Below, in pieces: positions 38,521 through 49,657 of a stretch of 64,000 nt of DNA; the first letter of the stretch is position 1, and each line of letters starts with the position of its first letter. The stretch covers positions 62,001 through 126,000 of the forward strand of contig CACGBT010000002.1 in the NCBI GenBank assembly GCA_902571335.1. Reading direction: 5' to 3'. Made by a program: the position numbers and the translations under genes. The notes beneath the pieces are model-generated. The model saw nothing but the letters and a program-made list of their open reading frames with translations. It was not told the DNA's origin and made no database searches. This DNA comes from an uncultured Prochlorococcus sp. (GTDB taxonomy: Bacteria > Cyanobacteriota > Cyanobacteriia > PCC-6307 > Cyanobiaceae).

Positions 38521-41500
38521 TTACATTTTCTTTATGCCAAGCATTTCTTCTTCGCTTGGGGGAACTATTAATTTGAAAGTACTCTTGTAATAAGACCAAT
38601 TTTCGATTATTTTGGCAGCCTTTAAGCTATTTGTTTTTGCTCGATATTCTCTAATAATTTCCAATAAGATATTTTCCTGCTTTGATGAAGTTATTTTATG
38701 AATGCTAACTATTTCCTTATTAACTTTATTACTTAAATCGTTCTTCTCATCGATTATAAAAGCTATTCCACCAGTCATGCCAGCACCAATATTCCTTCCT
38801 GTAGAACCTAGGATAACTACTTTCCCACCTGTCATATATTCACAACAATGATCACCTGCTCCTTCTGTTACCGCTGTAGCACCACTATTTCTTACTGCAA
38901 ATCTTTCTCCTGATTTTCCTAATGCAAATAATTTCCCACCTGTTGCTCCATAAAGACAAGTATTTCCTAAGATAACTTGTTCGGAGGAGATTTTATCTAT
39001 TGTGGGTGGAATTATTGTGAGTATTCCTCCATTCATTCCTTTACAAACATAATCATTAGCTTCTCCTATTAATTGAACATTCATTCCCTTCAATAAAAAG
39101 GCACCAAAGCTTTGTCCTGCATATCCTTTGAAATTTAAGTTGAGTTCGCCATTGAAGCCAGTATTGCCATGAAATTCTGCGATTTCGCCTGATATTTTTG
39201 CACAAACACTTCTATCTGTATTTTTTATCTCAATTTCTTTGGTCAATTTTTCATGATTTTTAATTGAATCTATAAATTCAGTATCAGACAAAAACTCGTC
39301 TTCTAATACAGAACCATTACTATGAGCATTTTTTGAATGTTTTAACCATGATCTATCAGTGTTTGAGTGCTCACTATTTACTAGAGAAGAGAGATCGATA
39401 TTAGAAGTTTTTGGAAGACCGATATTTCTTGCAGTAAGAAATTCTTGATTACCAATCAGTTCTTCCATATTAGAAACTCCGATACTACTCATTATCTGTC
39501 TTACTTCTTCTGCAATATACAAGAAAAAATTGACAACATTTTCTGGAATACCTTTAAATCTTTTTCTTAACTCTTCTTTTTGAGTGGCAACTCCAACAGG
39601 ACACTTGTTTGTATGACAAACTCTAGCCATTATGCATCCTTCAGCAATCATCGCTACAGAACCAAAACCGTATTCCTCAGCACCTAGTAAAGCCGCAATA
39701 ACTACGTCCCAGCCTGTTTTAAGACCTCCATCAGTTCTCAAAATTACTCTTTCGCGTAAGTTATTCTCTAAGAGAGATTTATGAACCTCAGCAACACCTA
39801 GTTCCCATGGTAAACCTGCATGTTTAATAGAACTCAGGGGTGAAGCACCTGTACCTCCGTCATGTCCTGATATTTGAATTACATCTGCATTAGCTTTGCT
39901 TACTCCAGCAGCAATAGTGCCTATACCAATTTCAGAGACAAGTTTAACGCTTACTTTCGCTTTTGGATGAACTTGGTGTAAGTCGTGGATAAGTTGAGCT
40001 AAATCTTCAATGGAATAAATATCATGATGCGGGGGAGGAGATATTAAAGCTACTCCAGGTTTACTATTTCTTAGTTTTGCGATGTAAGAATCAACTTTTG
40101 GACCAGGTAATTGTCCCCCCTCTCCGGGTTTTGCACCTTGGGCCATTTTAATTTCCAGTTGTTTACCACTTCTTAGATATTCAGGTGTAACTCCAAATCT
40201 TCCTGATGCTATTTGTTTAATAGCTGAGCATGCGGTGTCTCCATTCTCTAAGCCTTTAATAAATGGCAACGTCGCTGACTGAGTATTTTCATCGATATCA
40301 TTTAAAACATTAAAACGAGCTGGATCTTCTCCTCCTTCTCCACTATTACTTTTTCCACCAATTCTATTCATTGCAACTGCTAAAACTTCATGCGCTTCTC
40401 TGGATAAAGCACCTAAACTCATTCCTCCAGTACAGAACCTTTTGCAAATTGATTCAACACTTTCAACTTCCTCTAATCGAATACTTTTTCTTTTTGAATT
40501 AATTGTTAGTAAATCTCTAAGAGATGTTGTCGGTCTATTAATAATAAGTTTTTTGTAAGTTTCAAAATGATCGTATCCTGGCCCTTGTTTTACCGCTGAA
40601 TGTAAAACTTTGGACATCTCTGGGTTATTGGAATGATATTCTCCATTATTTCTAAATTGTACAAATCCTAAAAATTCTAATTTCTTTAAATCGATCTCTG
40701 GATAGGCTTTCGTATGTATTGAAAGTGTTTCATTAGTTAATTCTTTTAGTGTTATGCCAGCGATACGACTTGTTGTACCATCAAAAGCAATTTTTATTAA
40801 GTCAGAGCCAAGGCCTACAGCTTCAAAAATTTGTGCACCATGGTAACTAGATAAAAGTGAGATACCTATTTTTGAGAGAATTTTTCTTAGACCGTCTTCT
40901 AGAGCTTTTTTAATATTTTCTTGAACATCCACTATTGATAATGGATTTATTTTTTTGCTATCAATGAGTTTTTGTGTTTTTGGATGTTTTAACCAGTGTC
41001 TACCTGCTTCGAAGGTCAACCAAGGGCAAACTGCACTTGCTCCATATCCAATTAAACAAGCTAAGTGATGTGTGCTCCAACATTGACCTGTCTCAATTAT
41101 TAGAGAAGCTTTTAGTCTGATTTCTTTTTTAAGAAGATAATGATGAATTGCTCCAACAGCAAGTAAAGGAGGTATAAAAGCCTTTTTAGGATTAATTCCC
41201 TTATCAGAAATGATAATTAAAGAGCAACCTTCTTTTATAGACTGCTCACTCTGTTTACAGATTGCTTTTAATTGGTTCTCTAAGCCTTGAATACCTTCCT
41301 CTAAATCAAACAAACTTGAAATTGTCTGAGATTTAATTTTTGATTTTTTAATGGAAATGAGTTCTTCCTCATTAAGAATAGGACTTTGTAAATGAACAAA
41401 AGGTTTAGCATCTTTAATTTCAAATGGTGTACATCTTTCTCCTAGATGCATTTCTAAACTCATTACAAGTTTTTCTCTCAGAGGGTCAATAGGAGGATTA

Positions 41501-43095
41501 GTAACTTGCGCAAATCTTTGCTTAAAGTAGTCGTACAATATATGTGGCTTAGATGAAAGAACTGCTAATGGGATGTCGTCGCCCATGCAATAAGTAGGCT
41601 CTTTAGCTAATGAAGCCATTGAATCTAAGATAAGGTCATTATCTTCCGCTGAAAAACCGTATGCAGTTTGTTGTTGCAACAAATCAAGGTCTTTTAGTTT
41701 GCAGTCTTTCAACCATTCATTATTTTCAATTTTTATAGTTCTATTCCTGAGACGATTTTTATAATCATGCCTTTGAGCGGCTTCAGATTTTACTTCCCAA
41801 TTTCTTAGGATTCTGTTCTGATGAAAATCAACTGCCAACATTTGTCCCGGTCCTAATCGACCCTTTTCTATTACTCTTTCTTCTTCAAGATCTACTACTC
41901 CTGTTTCAGAACCCATTATTACAAAACCATCATTTGTGATTGAATATCTTGCTGGTCTTAGGCCATTTCTATCAAGCGTTGCTCCGACAAAATTCCCATC
42001 AGCAAATACAAGGAGTGCTGGACCATCCCAAGCTTCTTGTAGGCTTGCAGAATATTCATAAAAAGCTTTTATATCCTCTCTCTGTTCAAGTTCTGGTTGA
42101 TCTCTAAATGCTTCAGGAACAAGTTTTAATAATGAGTCAGTAATGGGCTGACCTGAACGAATATTGATTTCAAGAGTTGCATCAAGATTTGATGAATCAC
42201 TTTTATTAACATCTACTATTGGCTTAATTTCGTTAGATAACTCTCCCCAAAAATCATCTATGTGTGTTTCTGAAGCTTTAGCCCAATTAATATTACCTAA
42301 GAGAGTATTAATTTCGCCGTTATGGCCTAAAAATCTCATGGGCTGAGCTAGTGGCCATTTTGGAAGTGTATTAGTACTAAAACGCCTATGGTAAACAGAA
42401 AATGATACTTTAAAACTCTCTTCTTTTAGATCTTGATAAAACTCAGATAATATTTCAGAACGAACCATACCTTTATAAACAACTGTTTTAGAACTTAGTG
42501 AGGCAAAATAAAATTCACAATCTCCAACATGGTTTTTAAAACTTTCTCTTATTCTTTTCTCAATTCTTTTCCGTAGTTGGAATAAAAGCCTCTCAATATC
42601 CTGATGATCTTTTTTATCTATGAATAAAATCCACTGACTGATAAAAGGAGCATTTGCCTTGGCTAAAGGACCTAAGATTTCATTATTTACAGGTACTGTT
42701 CTCCAAAATGTTTTTTTGACTTTTAATTTTTCTGCTTCTTCATCACATATTAATTTACATACTTCAATTTTCTCTTTGGTATTCGGCATAAATACCATGC
42801 CTAAACCTTTATCCAAGCCTTCTTTATTTTCTAAAATCATCTCTTGATCAATATATTCCCATGGGATTGAACATAAAATGCCCGCTCCATCTCCTGAATC
42901 ACTATCTCCTCCACAACCTCCTCTATGTTCCATGCAATTAAGGCCTTTAAGGGATTGTTTCAGGATCCAATTGCTTTCTAGCCCTTTTATATTTGCTATG
43001 AAACCAACTCCACACGCATCTTTCTCACCAATTATTCCATTTGGGGAATAACTATCTTGATATGGCTCAACGATTCTTTTGATACTCTCTCCCAT
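38521..43095 (-). CDS. gltS: Ferredoxin-dependent glutamate synthase
   Basis: Fd-GOGAT makes two glutamates from glutamine and 2-oxoglutarate using photosynthetic reductant. The 1524-residue single chain has a 27-residue propeptide, then the class II amidotransferase nucleophile C28 (ACGVGF). A central and FMN-binding domain follow. The 3Fe-4S cysteines in CIMARVCHTNKC are near residue 1163, and a C-terminal beta-helix with repeated GG motifs ends the chain. No separate small subunit gene is nearby, consistent with the ferredoxin form. The symbol glsF or gltS is used in cyanobacteria. Confidence 0.95.
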   Translation of the reverse strand: MGESIKRIVEPYQDSYSPNGIIGEKDACGVGFIANIKGLESNWILKQSLKGLNCMEHRGGCGGDSDSGDGAGILCSIPWEYIDQEMILENKEGLDKGLGMVFMPNTKEKIEVCKLICDEEAEKLKVKKTFWRTVPVNNEILGPLAKANAPFISQWILFIDKKDHQDIERLLFQLRKRIEKRIRESFKNHVGDCEFYFASLSSKTVVYKGMVRSEILSEFYQDLKEESFKVSFSVYHRRFSTNTLPKWPLAQPMRFLGHNGEINTLLGNINWAKASETHIDDFWGELSNEIKPIVDVNKSDSSNLDATLEINIRSGQPITDSLLKLVPEAFRDQPELEQREDIKAFYEYSASLQEAWDGPALLVFADGNFVGATLDRNGLRPARYSITNDGFVIMGSETGVVDLEEERVIEKGRLGPGQMLAVDFHQNRILRNWEVKSEAAQRHDYKNRLRNRTIKIENNEWLKDCKLKDLDLLQQQTAYGFSAEDNDLILDSMASLAKEPTYCMGDDIPLAVLSSKPHILYDYFKQRFAQVTNPPIDPLREKLVMSLEMHLGERCTPFEIKDAKPFVHLQSPILNEEELISIKKSKIKSQTISSLFDLEEGIQGLENQLKAICKQSEQSIKEGCSLIIISDKGINPKKAFIPPLLAVGAIHHYLLKKEIRLKASLIIETGQCWSTHHLACLIGYGASAVCPWLTFEAGRHWLKHPKTQKLIDSKKINPLSIVDVQENIKKALEDGLRKILSKIGISLLSSYHGAQIFEAVGLGSDLIKIAFDGTTSRIAGITLKELTNETLSIHTKAYPEIDLKKLEFLGFVQFRNNGEYHSNNPEMSKVLHSAVKQGPGYDHFETYKKLIINRPTTSLRDLLTINSKRKSIRLEEVESVESICKRFCTGGMSLGALSREAHEVLAVAMNRIGGKSNSGEGGEDPARFNVLNDIDENTQSATLPFIKGLENGDTACSAIKQIASGRFGVTPEYLRSGKQLEIKMAQGAKPGEGGQLPGPKVDSYIAKLRNSKPGVALISPPPHHDIYSIEDLAQLIHDLHQVHPKAKVSVKLVSEIGIGTIAAGVSKANADVIQISGHDGGTGASPLSSIKHAGLPWELGVAEVHKSLLENNLRERVILRTDGGLKTGWDVVIAALLGAEEYGFGSVAMIAEGCIMARVCHTNKCPVGVATQKEELRKRFKGIPENVVNFFLYIAEEVRQIMSSIGVSNMEELIGNQEFLTARNIGLPKTSNIDLSSLVNSEHSNTDRSWLKHSKNAHSNGSVLEDEFLSDTEFIDSIKNHEKLTKEIEIKNTDRSVCAKISGEIAEFHGNTGFNGELNLNFKGYAGQSFGAFLLKGMNVQLIGEANDYVCKGMNGGILTIIPPTIDKISSEQVILGNTCLYGATGGKLFALGKSGERFAVRNSGATAVTEGAGDHCCEYMTGGKVVILGSTGRNIGAGMTGGIAFIIDEKNDLSNKVNKEIVSIHKITSSKQENILLEIIREYRAKTNSLKAAKIIENWSYYKSTFKLIVPPSEEEMLGIKKM

Positions 43096-43291
43096 GGATT
43101 ATTTAATTCTGTTTAGTTATTTATGTAATCCTATTATAAAAATAAATATGAAAATAAATCTAAAAATAATGAATATTTACCAAAGAATTTTAATTTCACA
43201 AATTTTTAAAAAAATATCATTAAAAACTTTTAGTTGGTACTCATGAAAGGTTATGATAATAAAAGTTTTTATTTTTTTCAAAATATAATAG

Positions 43292-43666
43292 ATGCCTACC
43301 ATCTCACAATTAATAGGTTCAGAAAGAAAACGTCTGACTAGGAAAACAAAATCTCCTGCATTAAAAGCTTGCCCTGAAAGAAGAGGGGTATGTACGAGAG
43401 TGTATACATCAACACCTAAAAAACCTAATTCAGCTTTAAGAAAAGTAGCAAGGGTGAGATTAACTTCTGGTTTCGAAGTAACTGCTTATATTCCTGGGAT
43501 TGGACATAATTTGCAAGAACACTCTGTAGTGCTACTTAGGGGTGGAAGAGTTAAGGATTTGCCAGGAGTTAGATATCATATAATAAGGGGAACTTTAGAT
43601 ACCGCTGGAGTCAAAGATAGACGTCAATCCAGATCTAAGTATGGGGCAAAAGCTCCAAAAGATTAA
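43292..43666 (+). CDS. rpsL: 30S ribosomal protein S12
   Basis: S12 is at the decoding centre. The 124-residue protein contains [15 protein letters not shown] (about residues 41-55, including the lysine often altered in streptomycin resistance) and [19 protein letters not shown] (about 83-101). It opens the str operon after a 196-bp AT-rich gap that is divergent with glutamate synthase. Confidence 0.98.
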   Translation: MPTISQLIGSERKRLTRKTKSPALKACPERRGVCTRVYTSTPKKPNSALRKVARVRLTSGFEVTAYIPGIGHNLQEHSVVLLRGGRVKDLPGVRYHIIRGTLDTAGVKDRRQSRSKYGAKAPKD

Positions 43667-43691
43667 TTTGTAAACATCATTTTTTTAAAAC

Positions 43692-44162
43692 ATGTCACGT
43701 CGTAATGCAGCAGTAAAAAGACCAGTTCTTCCAGATCCTCAATTTAATAGTCGTCTTGCTTCAATGATGATTTCTCGATTGATGAAACATGGAAAAAAAT
43801 CTACAGCTCAAAAAATATTGTCTGATGCTTTTTCTTTAATAAGCGAGAGAACAGGTGGGAATGCAGTCGAATTATTTGAAACAGCTGTAAAAAATGCTAC
43901 TCCTCTTGTTGAGGTACGAGCTAGAAGAGTTGGCGGAGCAACATATCAAGTACCTATGGAAGTGCGCCAAGAGAGAGGTACAGCTATGGCGTTAAGATGG
44001 CTTGTTACATTCTCACGTGCAAGGAATGGAAAAAGTATGTCCCAAAAACTTGCTGGCGAGTTGATGGATGCAGCAAACGAAACCGGTAGTGCTGTCAAAA
44101 AAAGAGAAGATACGCATAAAATGGCTGAAGCTAATAAAGCTTTTGCACATTACAGATATTAA
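43692..44162 (+). CDS. rpsG: 30S ribosomal protein S7
   Basis: S7 initiates head assembly of the 30S. The chain is 156 residues. [21 protein letters not shown] (about residues 75-95) and the C-terminal [14 protein letters not shown] are conserved. A 97-bp gap precedes fusA, containing the 10-bp palindrome TACTTAAGTA at 44177-44186. Confidence 0.98.
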   Translation: MSRRNAAVKRPVLPDPQFNSRLASMMISRLMKHGKKSTAQKILSDAFSLISERTGGNAVELFETAVKNATPLVEVRARRVGGATYQVPMEVRQERGTAMALRWLVTFSRARNGKSMSQKLAGELMDAANETGSAVKKREDTHKMAEANKAFAHYRY

Positions 44163-44259
44163 TTTCATCAAAAAGGTACTTAAGTAGTTTATTATTATTA
44201 AAGTTTGCTTTTAGGGTGAACTATATTTATCAAAAATTAATTTATTTGGAGCTTTAAAA

Positions 44260-46335
44260 TTGGCACGCGACTTTCCCCTAGAACGAGTAAGAAACATAGG
44301 TATAGCCGCTCATATTGATGCAGGGAAGACTACAACTACTGAAAGAATATTGTTTTATTCAGGTGTTGTTCACAAGATAGGAGAAGTACATGATGGTGCT
44401 GCCGTAACAGATTGGATGGCTCAAGAACGAGAAAGAGGAATAACTATTACTGCTGCTGCGATATCTACTAGTTGGCAAGATCACAGAATTAATATTATTG
44501 ATACTCCTGGACACGTTGACTTTACTATTGAGGTGGAAAGATCAATGCGAGTCTTGGACGGAGTCATAGCTGTATTTTGCGCAGTTGGTGGAGTTCAGCC
44601 TCAATCTGAAACAGTTTGGCGTCAAGCAGATAGATACTCTGTTCCAAGAATGGTTTTTGTTAATAAAATGGATAGGACCGGTGCAGATTTTCTAAAAGTT
44701 AATAAACAAATTAAAGACCGATTAAAGGCAAATGCACTTCCAATTCAGCTACCTATTGGAGCTGAAGGAGATCTCACAGGCATTATTGATTTAGTAGCAA
44801 ACAAAGCATATCTTTACAAAAATGACTTAGGTACTGATATCGAAGAAGCTCCAATTCCAGCTGAAATGGAAGATCAAGCTGCTGATTGGAGAAATAAGTT
44901 GATGGAGAGTGTTGCAGAAAATGATGAGGAATTGATAGAAATATTTCTTGAAACAGGAGAATTATCTGAAGAACAACTAAAAAAAGGAATTAGGGAAGGA
45001 GTTTTAAAACATGGATTGGTTCCAGTATTATGCGGTTCAGCTTTTAAGAATAAAGGAGTCCAACTTGTATTAGATGCTGTAGTTGATTACTTGCCAGCTC
45101 CAGTTGATGTAAAACCAATACAAGGTGTTTTACCAAGTGGGAAAGAAGATGTTAGACCTTCAGATGATAATGCTCCTTTCAGTGCATTAGCTTTCAAAGT
45201 GATGTCAGATCCCTATGGGAAATTAACTTTTGTAAGAATGTATTCAGGTGTTCTTTCAAAAGGAAGTTATGTAATGAATTCTACTAAGGATGCCAAAGAG
45301 AGAATTTCTAGATTAGTGATTCTGAAAGCCGATGAACGAGAGGAGGTTGATGAATTGAGGGCAGGTGATTTAGGAGCTGTATTAGGCCTTAAGAACACAA
45401 CAACTGGTGACACTCTATGTAATACAGAAGATCCAATAGTTTTGGAGACATTGTTTATCCCTGAACCAGTTATCTCGGTGGCTGTTGAGCCAAAAACTAA
45501 AGGTGATATGGAAAAATTATCCAAAGCATTAACTGCTTTGTCTGAAGAAGATCCAACCTTCAGAGTAAGTACAGATCCAGAGACAAATCAAACTGTAATT
45601 GCAGGTATGGGTGAGTTGCACCTAGAAATACTTGTTGACAGAATGTTAAGGGAATTTAAGGTTGAAGCAAATATAGGAGCTCCCCAGGTTTCATACAGAG
45701 AGACCATTAGGTCTAGTTCTAAAGGTGAAGGGAAATATGCAAGGCAAACTGGAGGAAAAGGCCAATATGGTCATGTAATCATTGAAATGGAACCTGCTGA
45801 AGTTGGTAAAGGTTTTGAATTTGTAAACAAAATTGTTGGCGGAGCTGTACCAAAAGAGTATATTGGTCCTGCATCTAATGGTATGAAAGAAACCTGTGAA
45901 TCTGGTGTTCTTGCCGGTTATCCACTCATTGATGTAAAAGTAACACTAGTCGATGGTTCATTCCACGATGTAGACTCATCTGAAATGGCCTTCAAAATTG
46001 CAGGTTCCATGGCTTTTAAAGATGGGGTTAAAAAATGCAATCCTGTCCTGTTAGAGCCTATGATGAAAGTTGAGGTCGAAAGTCCTGACGACTTTCTTGG
46101 ATCTGTAATTGGTGATCTCTCCTCTAGGAGAGGTCAAGTAGAAGGACAATCCGTTGATGATGGATTGTCTAAGGTACAGGCCAAAGTGCCCTTAGCCGAA
46201 ATGTTCGGTTATGCCACTCAACTCCGATCAATGACTCAAGGTCGGGGTATATTTTCAATGGAGTTCGCAAATTATGAGGAAGTTCCCCGTAATGTTGCTG
46301 AAGCTATCATTTCCAAGAATCAGGGCAACTCCTGA
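44260..46335 (+). CDS. fusA: Elongation factor G
   Basis: EF-G drives translocation with GTP. The start is TTG at 44260. P-loop [10 protein letters not shown] is at residues 17-26, the ERERGITI switch at about 58-65, DTPGHVDF near 81-88 and NKMD near 135-138. At 691 residues all five domains are present. It is in the usual rpsG-fusA-tuf order. Confidence 0.98.
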   Translation: MARDFPLERVRNIGIAAHIDAGKTTTTERILFYSGVVHKIGEVHDGAAVTDWMAQERERGITITAAAISTSWQDHRINIIDTPGHVDFTIEVERSMRVLDGVIAVFCAVGGVQPQSETVWRQADRYSVPRMVFVNKMDRTGADFLKVNKQIKDRLKANALPIQLPIGAEGDLTGIIDLVANKAYLYKNDLGTDIEEAPIPAEMEDQAADWRNKLMESVAENDEELIEIFLETGELSEEQLKKGIREGVLKHGLVPVLCGSAFKNKGVQLVLDAVVDYLPAPVDVKPIQGVLPSGKEDVRPSDDNAPFSALAFKVMSDPYGKLTFVRMYSGVLSKGSYVMNSTKDAKERISRLVILKADEREEVDELRAGDLGAVLGLKNTTTGDTLCNTEDPIVLETLFIPEPVISVAVEPKTKGDMEKLSKALTALSEEDPTFRVSTDPETNQTVIAGMGELHLEILVDRMLREFKVEANIGAPQVSYRETIRSSSKGEGKYARQTGGKGQYGHVIIEMEPAEVGKGFEFVNKIVGGAVPKEYIGPASNGMKETCESGVLAGYPLIDVKVTLVDGSFHDVDSSEMAFKIAGSMAFKDGVKKCNPVLLEPMMKVEVESPDDFLGSVIGDLSSRRGQVEGQSVDDGLSKVQAKVPLAEMFGYATQLRSMTQGRGIFSMEFANYEEVPRNVAEAIISKNQGNS

Positions 46336-46380
46336 TCTCTAAACTAAAACACTCTTTAACCCTCGATTCTTTAATTCAAA

Positions 46381-47580
46381 ATGGCTCGCGAGAAGTTCGA
46401 AAGGAACAAACCACATGTCAACATAGGTACTATTGGCCATGTTGATCATGGAAAAACAACACTTACTGCTGCTATTACAAACGTATTAGCCAAAAAAGGT
46501 CAAGCTCAAGCTCAAGACTACGGAGACATTGATGGTGCTCCTGAAGAAAGAGAGCGTGGCATTACTATTAATACAGCTCACGTCGAATATGAAACTGAAG
46601 GCAGACATTATGCTCATGTAGATTGCCCTGGACATGCTGATTATGTAAAAAACATGATTACAGGGGCTGCCCAAATGGACGGAGCTATTCTTGTTTGCGC
46701 CGCTACTGATGGTCCTATGGCTCAAACAAAAGAGCATATTCTTTTAGCTAAACAGGTCGGAGTTCCTGCTCTTGTAGTTGCCCTAAATAAATGCGATATG
46801 GTCGATGATGAAGAGATTATTGAACTTGTAGAAATGGAAATTAGAGAATTGTTAGATAGTTATGATTTTCCAGGAGATGATATTCCTATAGTTCAAGTTT
46901 CAGGTTTAAAAGCTCTCGAAGGCGATTCTACTTGGGAATCAAAGATTGAAGAATTAATGAAAGCAGTCGATGCAAGCATACCTGAACCAGAAAGAGAAGT
47001 TGATAAACCTTTCTTGATGGCAGTTGAAGATGTTTTCTCGATTACTGGTAGAGGAACTGTTGCTACTGGAAGAATTGAGAGAGGTAAAGTTAAGGTTGGA
47101 GAAGAAGTCGAAATAGTTGGCATAAGAGACACAAGGTTAACAACTGTTACTGGAGTAGAAATGTTCCGTAAACTTCTTGATGAAGGTATGGCTGGCGATA
47201 ATGTTGGTTTACTTTTACGAGGTGTCCAGAAAGAAGATATTGAGAGAGGAATGGTACTTGTTAAGAAAGGATCTATTACCCCTCATACTCAGTTTGAAGG
47301 AGAAGTTTATGTTCTTAAAAAAGAAGAGGGCGGAAGACATACTCCTTTCTTTGCAGGTTATAGACCTCAGTTCTATATAAGAACAACTGATGTGACAGGT
47401 CAAATCACTGCATTTACCTCTGATGATGGCTCTAATGTTGAAATGGTTATGCCAGGAGACAGAATTAAGATGACTGGAGAATTAATTTGCCCGGTAGCTA
47501 TTGAACAAGGTATGCGATTCGCAATACGTGAAGGTGGACGTACTATTGGTGCTGGAGTTGTTTCTAAAATACTAAAATAA
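46381..47580 (+). CDS. tuf: Elongation factor Tu
   Basis: EF-Tu delivers aminoacyl-tRNA to the ribosome. The 399-residue chain has [10 protein letters not shown] at residues 19-28, DCPGHADY near 81-88, NKCD near 136-139 and the domain II/III sequences intact. Single copy in the window. The gap to rpsJ (106 bp) holds a strong hairpin just before rpsJ. Confidence 0.98.
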
Positions 47581-47640
47581 TATATTTGAATTTTTAGAAA
47601 TTTACCTCAATCAACTAATATAGGTACTGGTAGACGAGTA

Positions 47641-47664
47641 AGGGTCATTTTAATCAATGACCCT
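47641..47664 (+). promoter_or_regulatory. 9-bp stem hairpin before rpsJ
   Basis: AGGGTCATT (47641-47649) and AATGACCCT (47656-47664) are a perfect 9-bp inverted repeat with a 6-nt loop, 22 bp upstream of the rpsJ ATG at 47687. No T-run follows, so it is not an intrinsic terminator. It could be a translational control site, a processing site, or a barrier that reduces read-through from tuf. Role is inference. Confidence 0.55.
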
Positions 47665-47686
47665 CCACAAGAAGTTATTTGAAACT

Positions 47687-48007
47687 ATGACTGCATCAAT
47701 TGCACAACAAAAAATAAGAATAAGACTTAAAGCATTTGACAGAAGAATGCTTGATTTATCTTGCGACAAAATAATCCAAACTGCTGATACTACTTCTGCT
47801 TCAGCAATAGGTCCAATACCTTTACCTACTAAAAGGAAGATTTATTGCGTCCTAAGATCACCACATGTTGATAAGGATTCTCGAGAGCATTTTGAAACAA
47901 GAACTCATCGAAGAATAATAGATATCTATAGTCCTTCCGCAAAAACCATTGATGCTTTAATGAAACTAGATCTTCCTAGTGGTGTAGATATAGAAGTTAA
48001 ACTTTAA
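47687..48007 (+). CDS. rpsJ: 30S ribosomal protein S10
   Basis: S10 is a 30S head protein and NusB partner in transcription antitermination. I start at the ATG at 47687 ([18 protein letters not shown]), giving 106 residues; the upstream in-frame ATG at 47657 would start inside the hairpin and add 10 unconserved residues. The [12 protein letters not shown] segment near 74-85 is conserved. Its place after tuf, not before rplC, is a cyanobacterial arrangement. Confidence 0.97.
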   Translation: MTASIAQQKIRIRLKAFDRRMLDLSCDKIIQTADTTSASAIGPIPLPTKRKIYCVLRSPHVDKDSREHFETRTHRRIIDIYSPSAKTIDALMKLDLPSGVDIEVKL

Positions 48008-48063
48008 TAAATCCCGAAACTGCCCTAAATTGATTAATATAAGAACAACTAAATGAGGTTTAA

Positions 48064-48720
48064 ATGGGAGAACTCTCAGTAAGGGAATTACCTTTATTTC
48101 CTTTGCCAGAGGTAGTCCTTTTTCCTCAAGAAGTATTGCCTTTACATATTTTTGAATCGAGATATAGAATCATGCTTCAATCTGTTCTTGAGGGTGATTC
48201 TATGTTTGGAGTTATTAAGTGGGATCCAACTACTAAAAGCATGTCTAATGTTGGATGTTGCGCACAAATCATAAAACATCAAACTGCAGAAGATGGAAGA
48301 AGTAATATTATCACTCTGGGACAACAAAGATTTCAAGTCTTAGAAATTATTCGTTCGACGCCATTCTGTTCCGCGATGGTTAGTTGGATTAGTGATGATA
48401 ATGTTGATGACTTTCAAAAATTAGATTCTTTAAAAGATTCAGTAAAAGAAGCACTTAGTGATGTTATTAACTTAACAAGTAAATTGACTAATACTAAGAA
48501 AAATCTACCTGATAAATTACCTGATAATCCTATAGATTTATCATTTTGGATTGGAGCTCATTTGGGTGGTCCAGTTGCGGACGAACAGCAAAGGCTTCTT
48601 GAGGAAAGAAATACTTTTACCCGCTTGCAAAGAGAATATGAAATGCTTGATCATACAAGAAAACAACTTGCAGCAAGAACAGCATTGAAAGATAGTTTTC
48701 CTGATATAAAAGAAAATTAA
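48064..48720 (+). CDS. Lon substrate-binding domain protein
   Basis: This 218-residue protein is a stand-alone version of the N-terminal substrate-binding domain of Lon protease: LPLFPLPEVVLFPQEVLPLHIFE (residues 10-32) and RYRIMLQSVLEGDSMFGVI follow the family. There is no AAA+ or serine-lysine protease domain. Such proteins are conserved in cyanobacteria and plastids; function is unsettled. The stop abuts the ATG of the next methyltransferase gene with zero gap, so both are probably read with rpsJ. Confidence 0.88.
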   Translation: MGELSVRELPLFPLPEVVLFPQEVLPLHIFESRYRIMLQSVLEGDSMFGVIKWDPTTKSMSNVGCCAQIIKHQTAEDGRSNIITLGQQRFQVLEIIRSTPFCSAMVSWISDDNVDDFQKLDSLKDSVKEALSDVINLTSKLTNTKKNLPDKLPDNPIDLSFWIGAHLGGPVADEQQRLLEERNTFTRLQREYEMLDHTRKQLAARTALKDSFPDIKEN

Positions 48721-49656
48721 ATGTTTGAATTATTATTTCCTTTTTTTTTACTAGTTTTATTCTTTCTAGTCTTATCTATAATCTGGAGAATTAATGCTAG
48801 AAAATATATTTCTTCCGGAACGGTGGCTTCTGCATATGATGCTTGGACCCAGGATAAATTACTTGAGAGATTGTGGGGAGAACATATTCATTTAGGTTTT
48901 TATCCCTCAGGAAAAACAAATGTTGATTTTAGAAAGGCTAAAGTACAGTTTGTTCATGAATTAGTCAAATGGAGTGGTTTAGATAAACTGCCAAAGGGAT
49001 CTAGAGTACTCGATGTAGGTTGTGGAATAGGGGGAAGTTCTAGGATTCTTGCAGAATTTTATGGGTTTAATGTCACTGGCATTACAATAAGCCCAGCTCA
49101 AGTTAAAAGAGCAAGAGAACTCACTTCTCGTGAGCTCACTTGCAACTTCCAAGTTATGGATGCTTTGAATTTAAAATTTGAAGATGGATCATTTGATGCT
49201 GTCTGGAGTGTTGAGGCTGGTGCACACATGAATGATAAAACTAAGTTTGCAAATGAAATGCTGAGAACTCTTAGACCTGGAGGGTATTTGGCATTAGCTG
49301 ATTGGAACTCAAGAGACCTCGAGGCATACCCTCCATCATTTTTTGAAAAGATAGTTCTTAAACAATTACTTGAACAATGGGTACATCCTCATTTTATTAG
49401 CATTAACGAATTTGTTAACATTCTCAGAACTAATAAAAATAGTTCAGGAAGAGTTATTTCTGAAAATTGGAATTACTATACAAATCCTTCTTGGTACGAT
49501 TCAATTATTGAAGGCATTCGAAGGCCCTACTCAATTTTGTCACTTGGTCCATTTGCATTAGTGAAATCGATTAGAGAGATTCCAACAATACTTCTCATGA
49601 ATTGGGCATTCAAAAAAGGTTTAATGCAGTTTGGAGTTTATAAATGTAGAGGATAA
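48721..49656 (+). CDS. MPBQ/MSBQ-type SAM methyltransferase
   Basis: The 311-residue protein starts with a transmembrane helix (about residues 3-22) and then a class I SAM methyltransferase domain: motif VLDVGCGIGG at 96-105, followed by ITISPAQVKRA near 121. The overall pattern, including HIHLGFYPSG and WSVEAGAHM, matches the Synechocystis sll0418 family that methylates 2-methyl-6-phytyl- or solanesyl-benzoquinol in tocopherol and plastoquinone synthesis. Exact substrate here is inferred. It converges on pheA one base away. Confidence 0.8.
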   Translation: MFELLFPFFLLVLFFLVLSIIWRINARKYISSGTVASAYDAWTQDKLLERLWGEHIHLGFYPSGKTNVDFRKAKVQFVHELVKWSGLDKLPKGSRVLDVGCGIGGSSRILAEFYGFNVTGITISPAQVKRARELTSRELTCNFQVMDALNLKFEDGSFDAVWSVEAGAHMNDKTKFANEMLRTLRPGGYLALADWNSRDLEAYPPSFFEKIVLKQLLEQWVHPHFISINEFVNILRTNKNSSGRVISENWNYYTNPSWYDSIIEGIRRPYSILSLGPFALVKSIREIPTILLMNWAFKKGLMQFGVYKCRG

Positions 49657-49657
49657 A

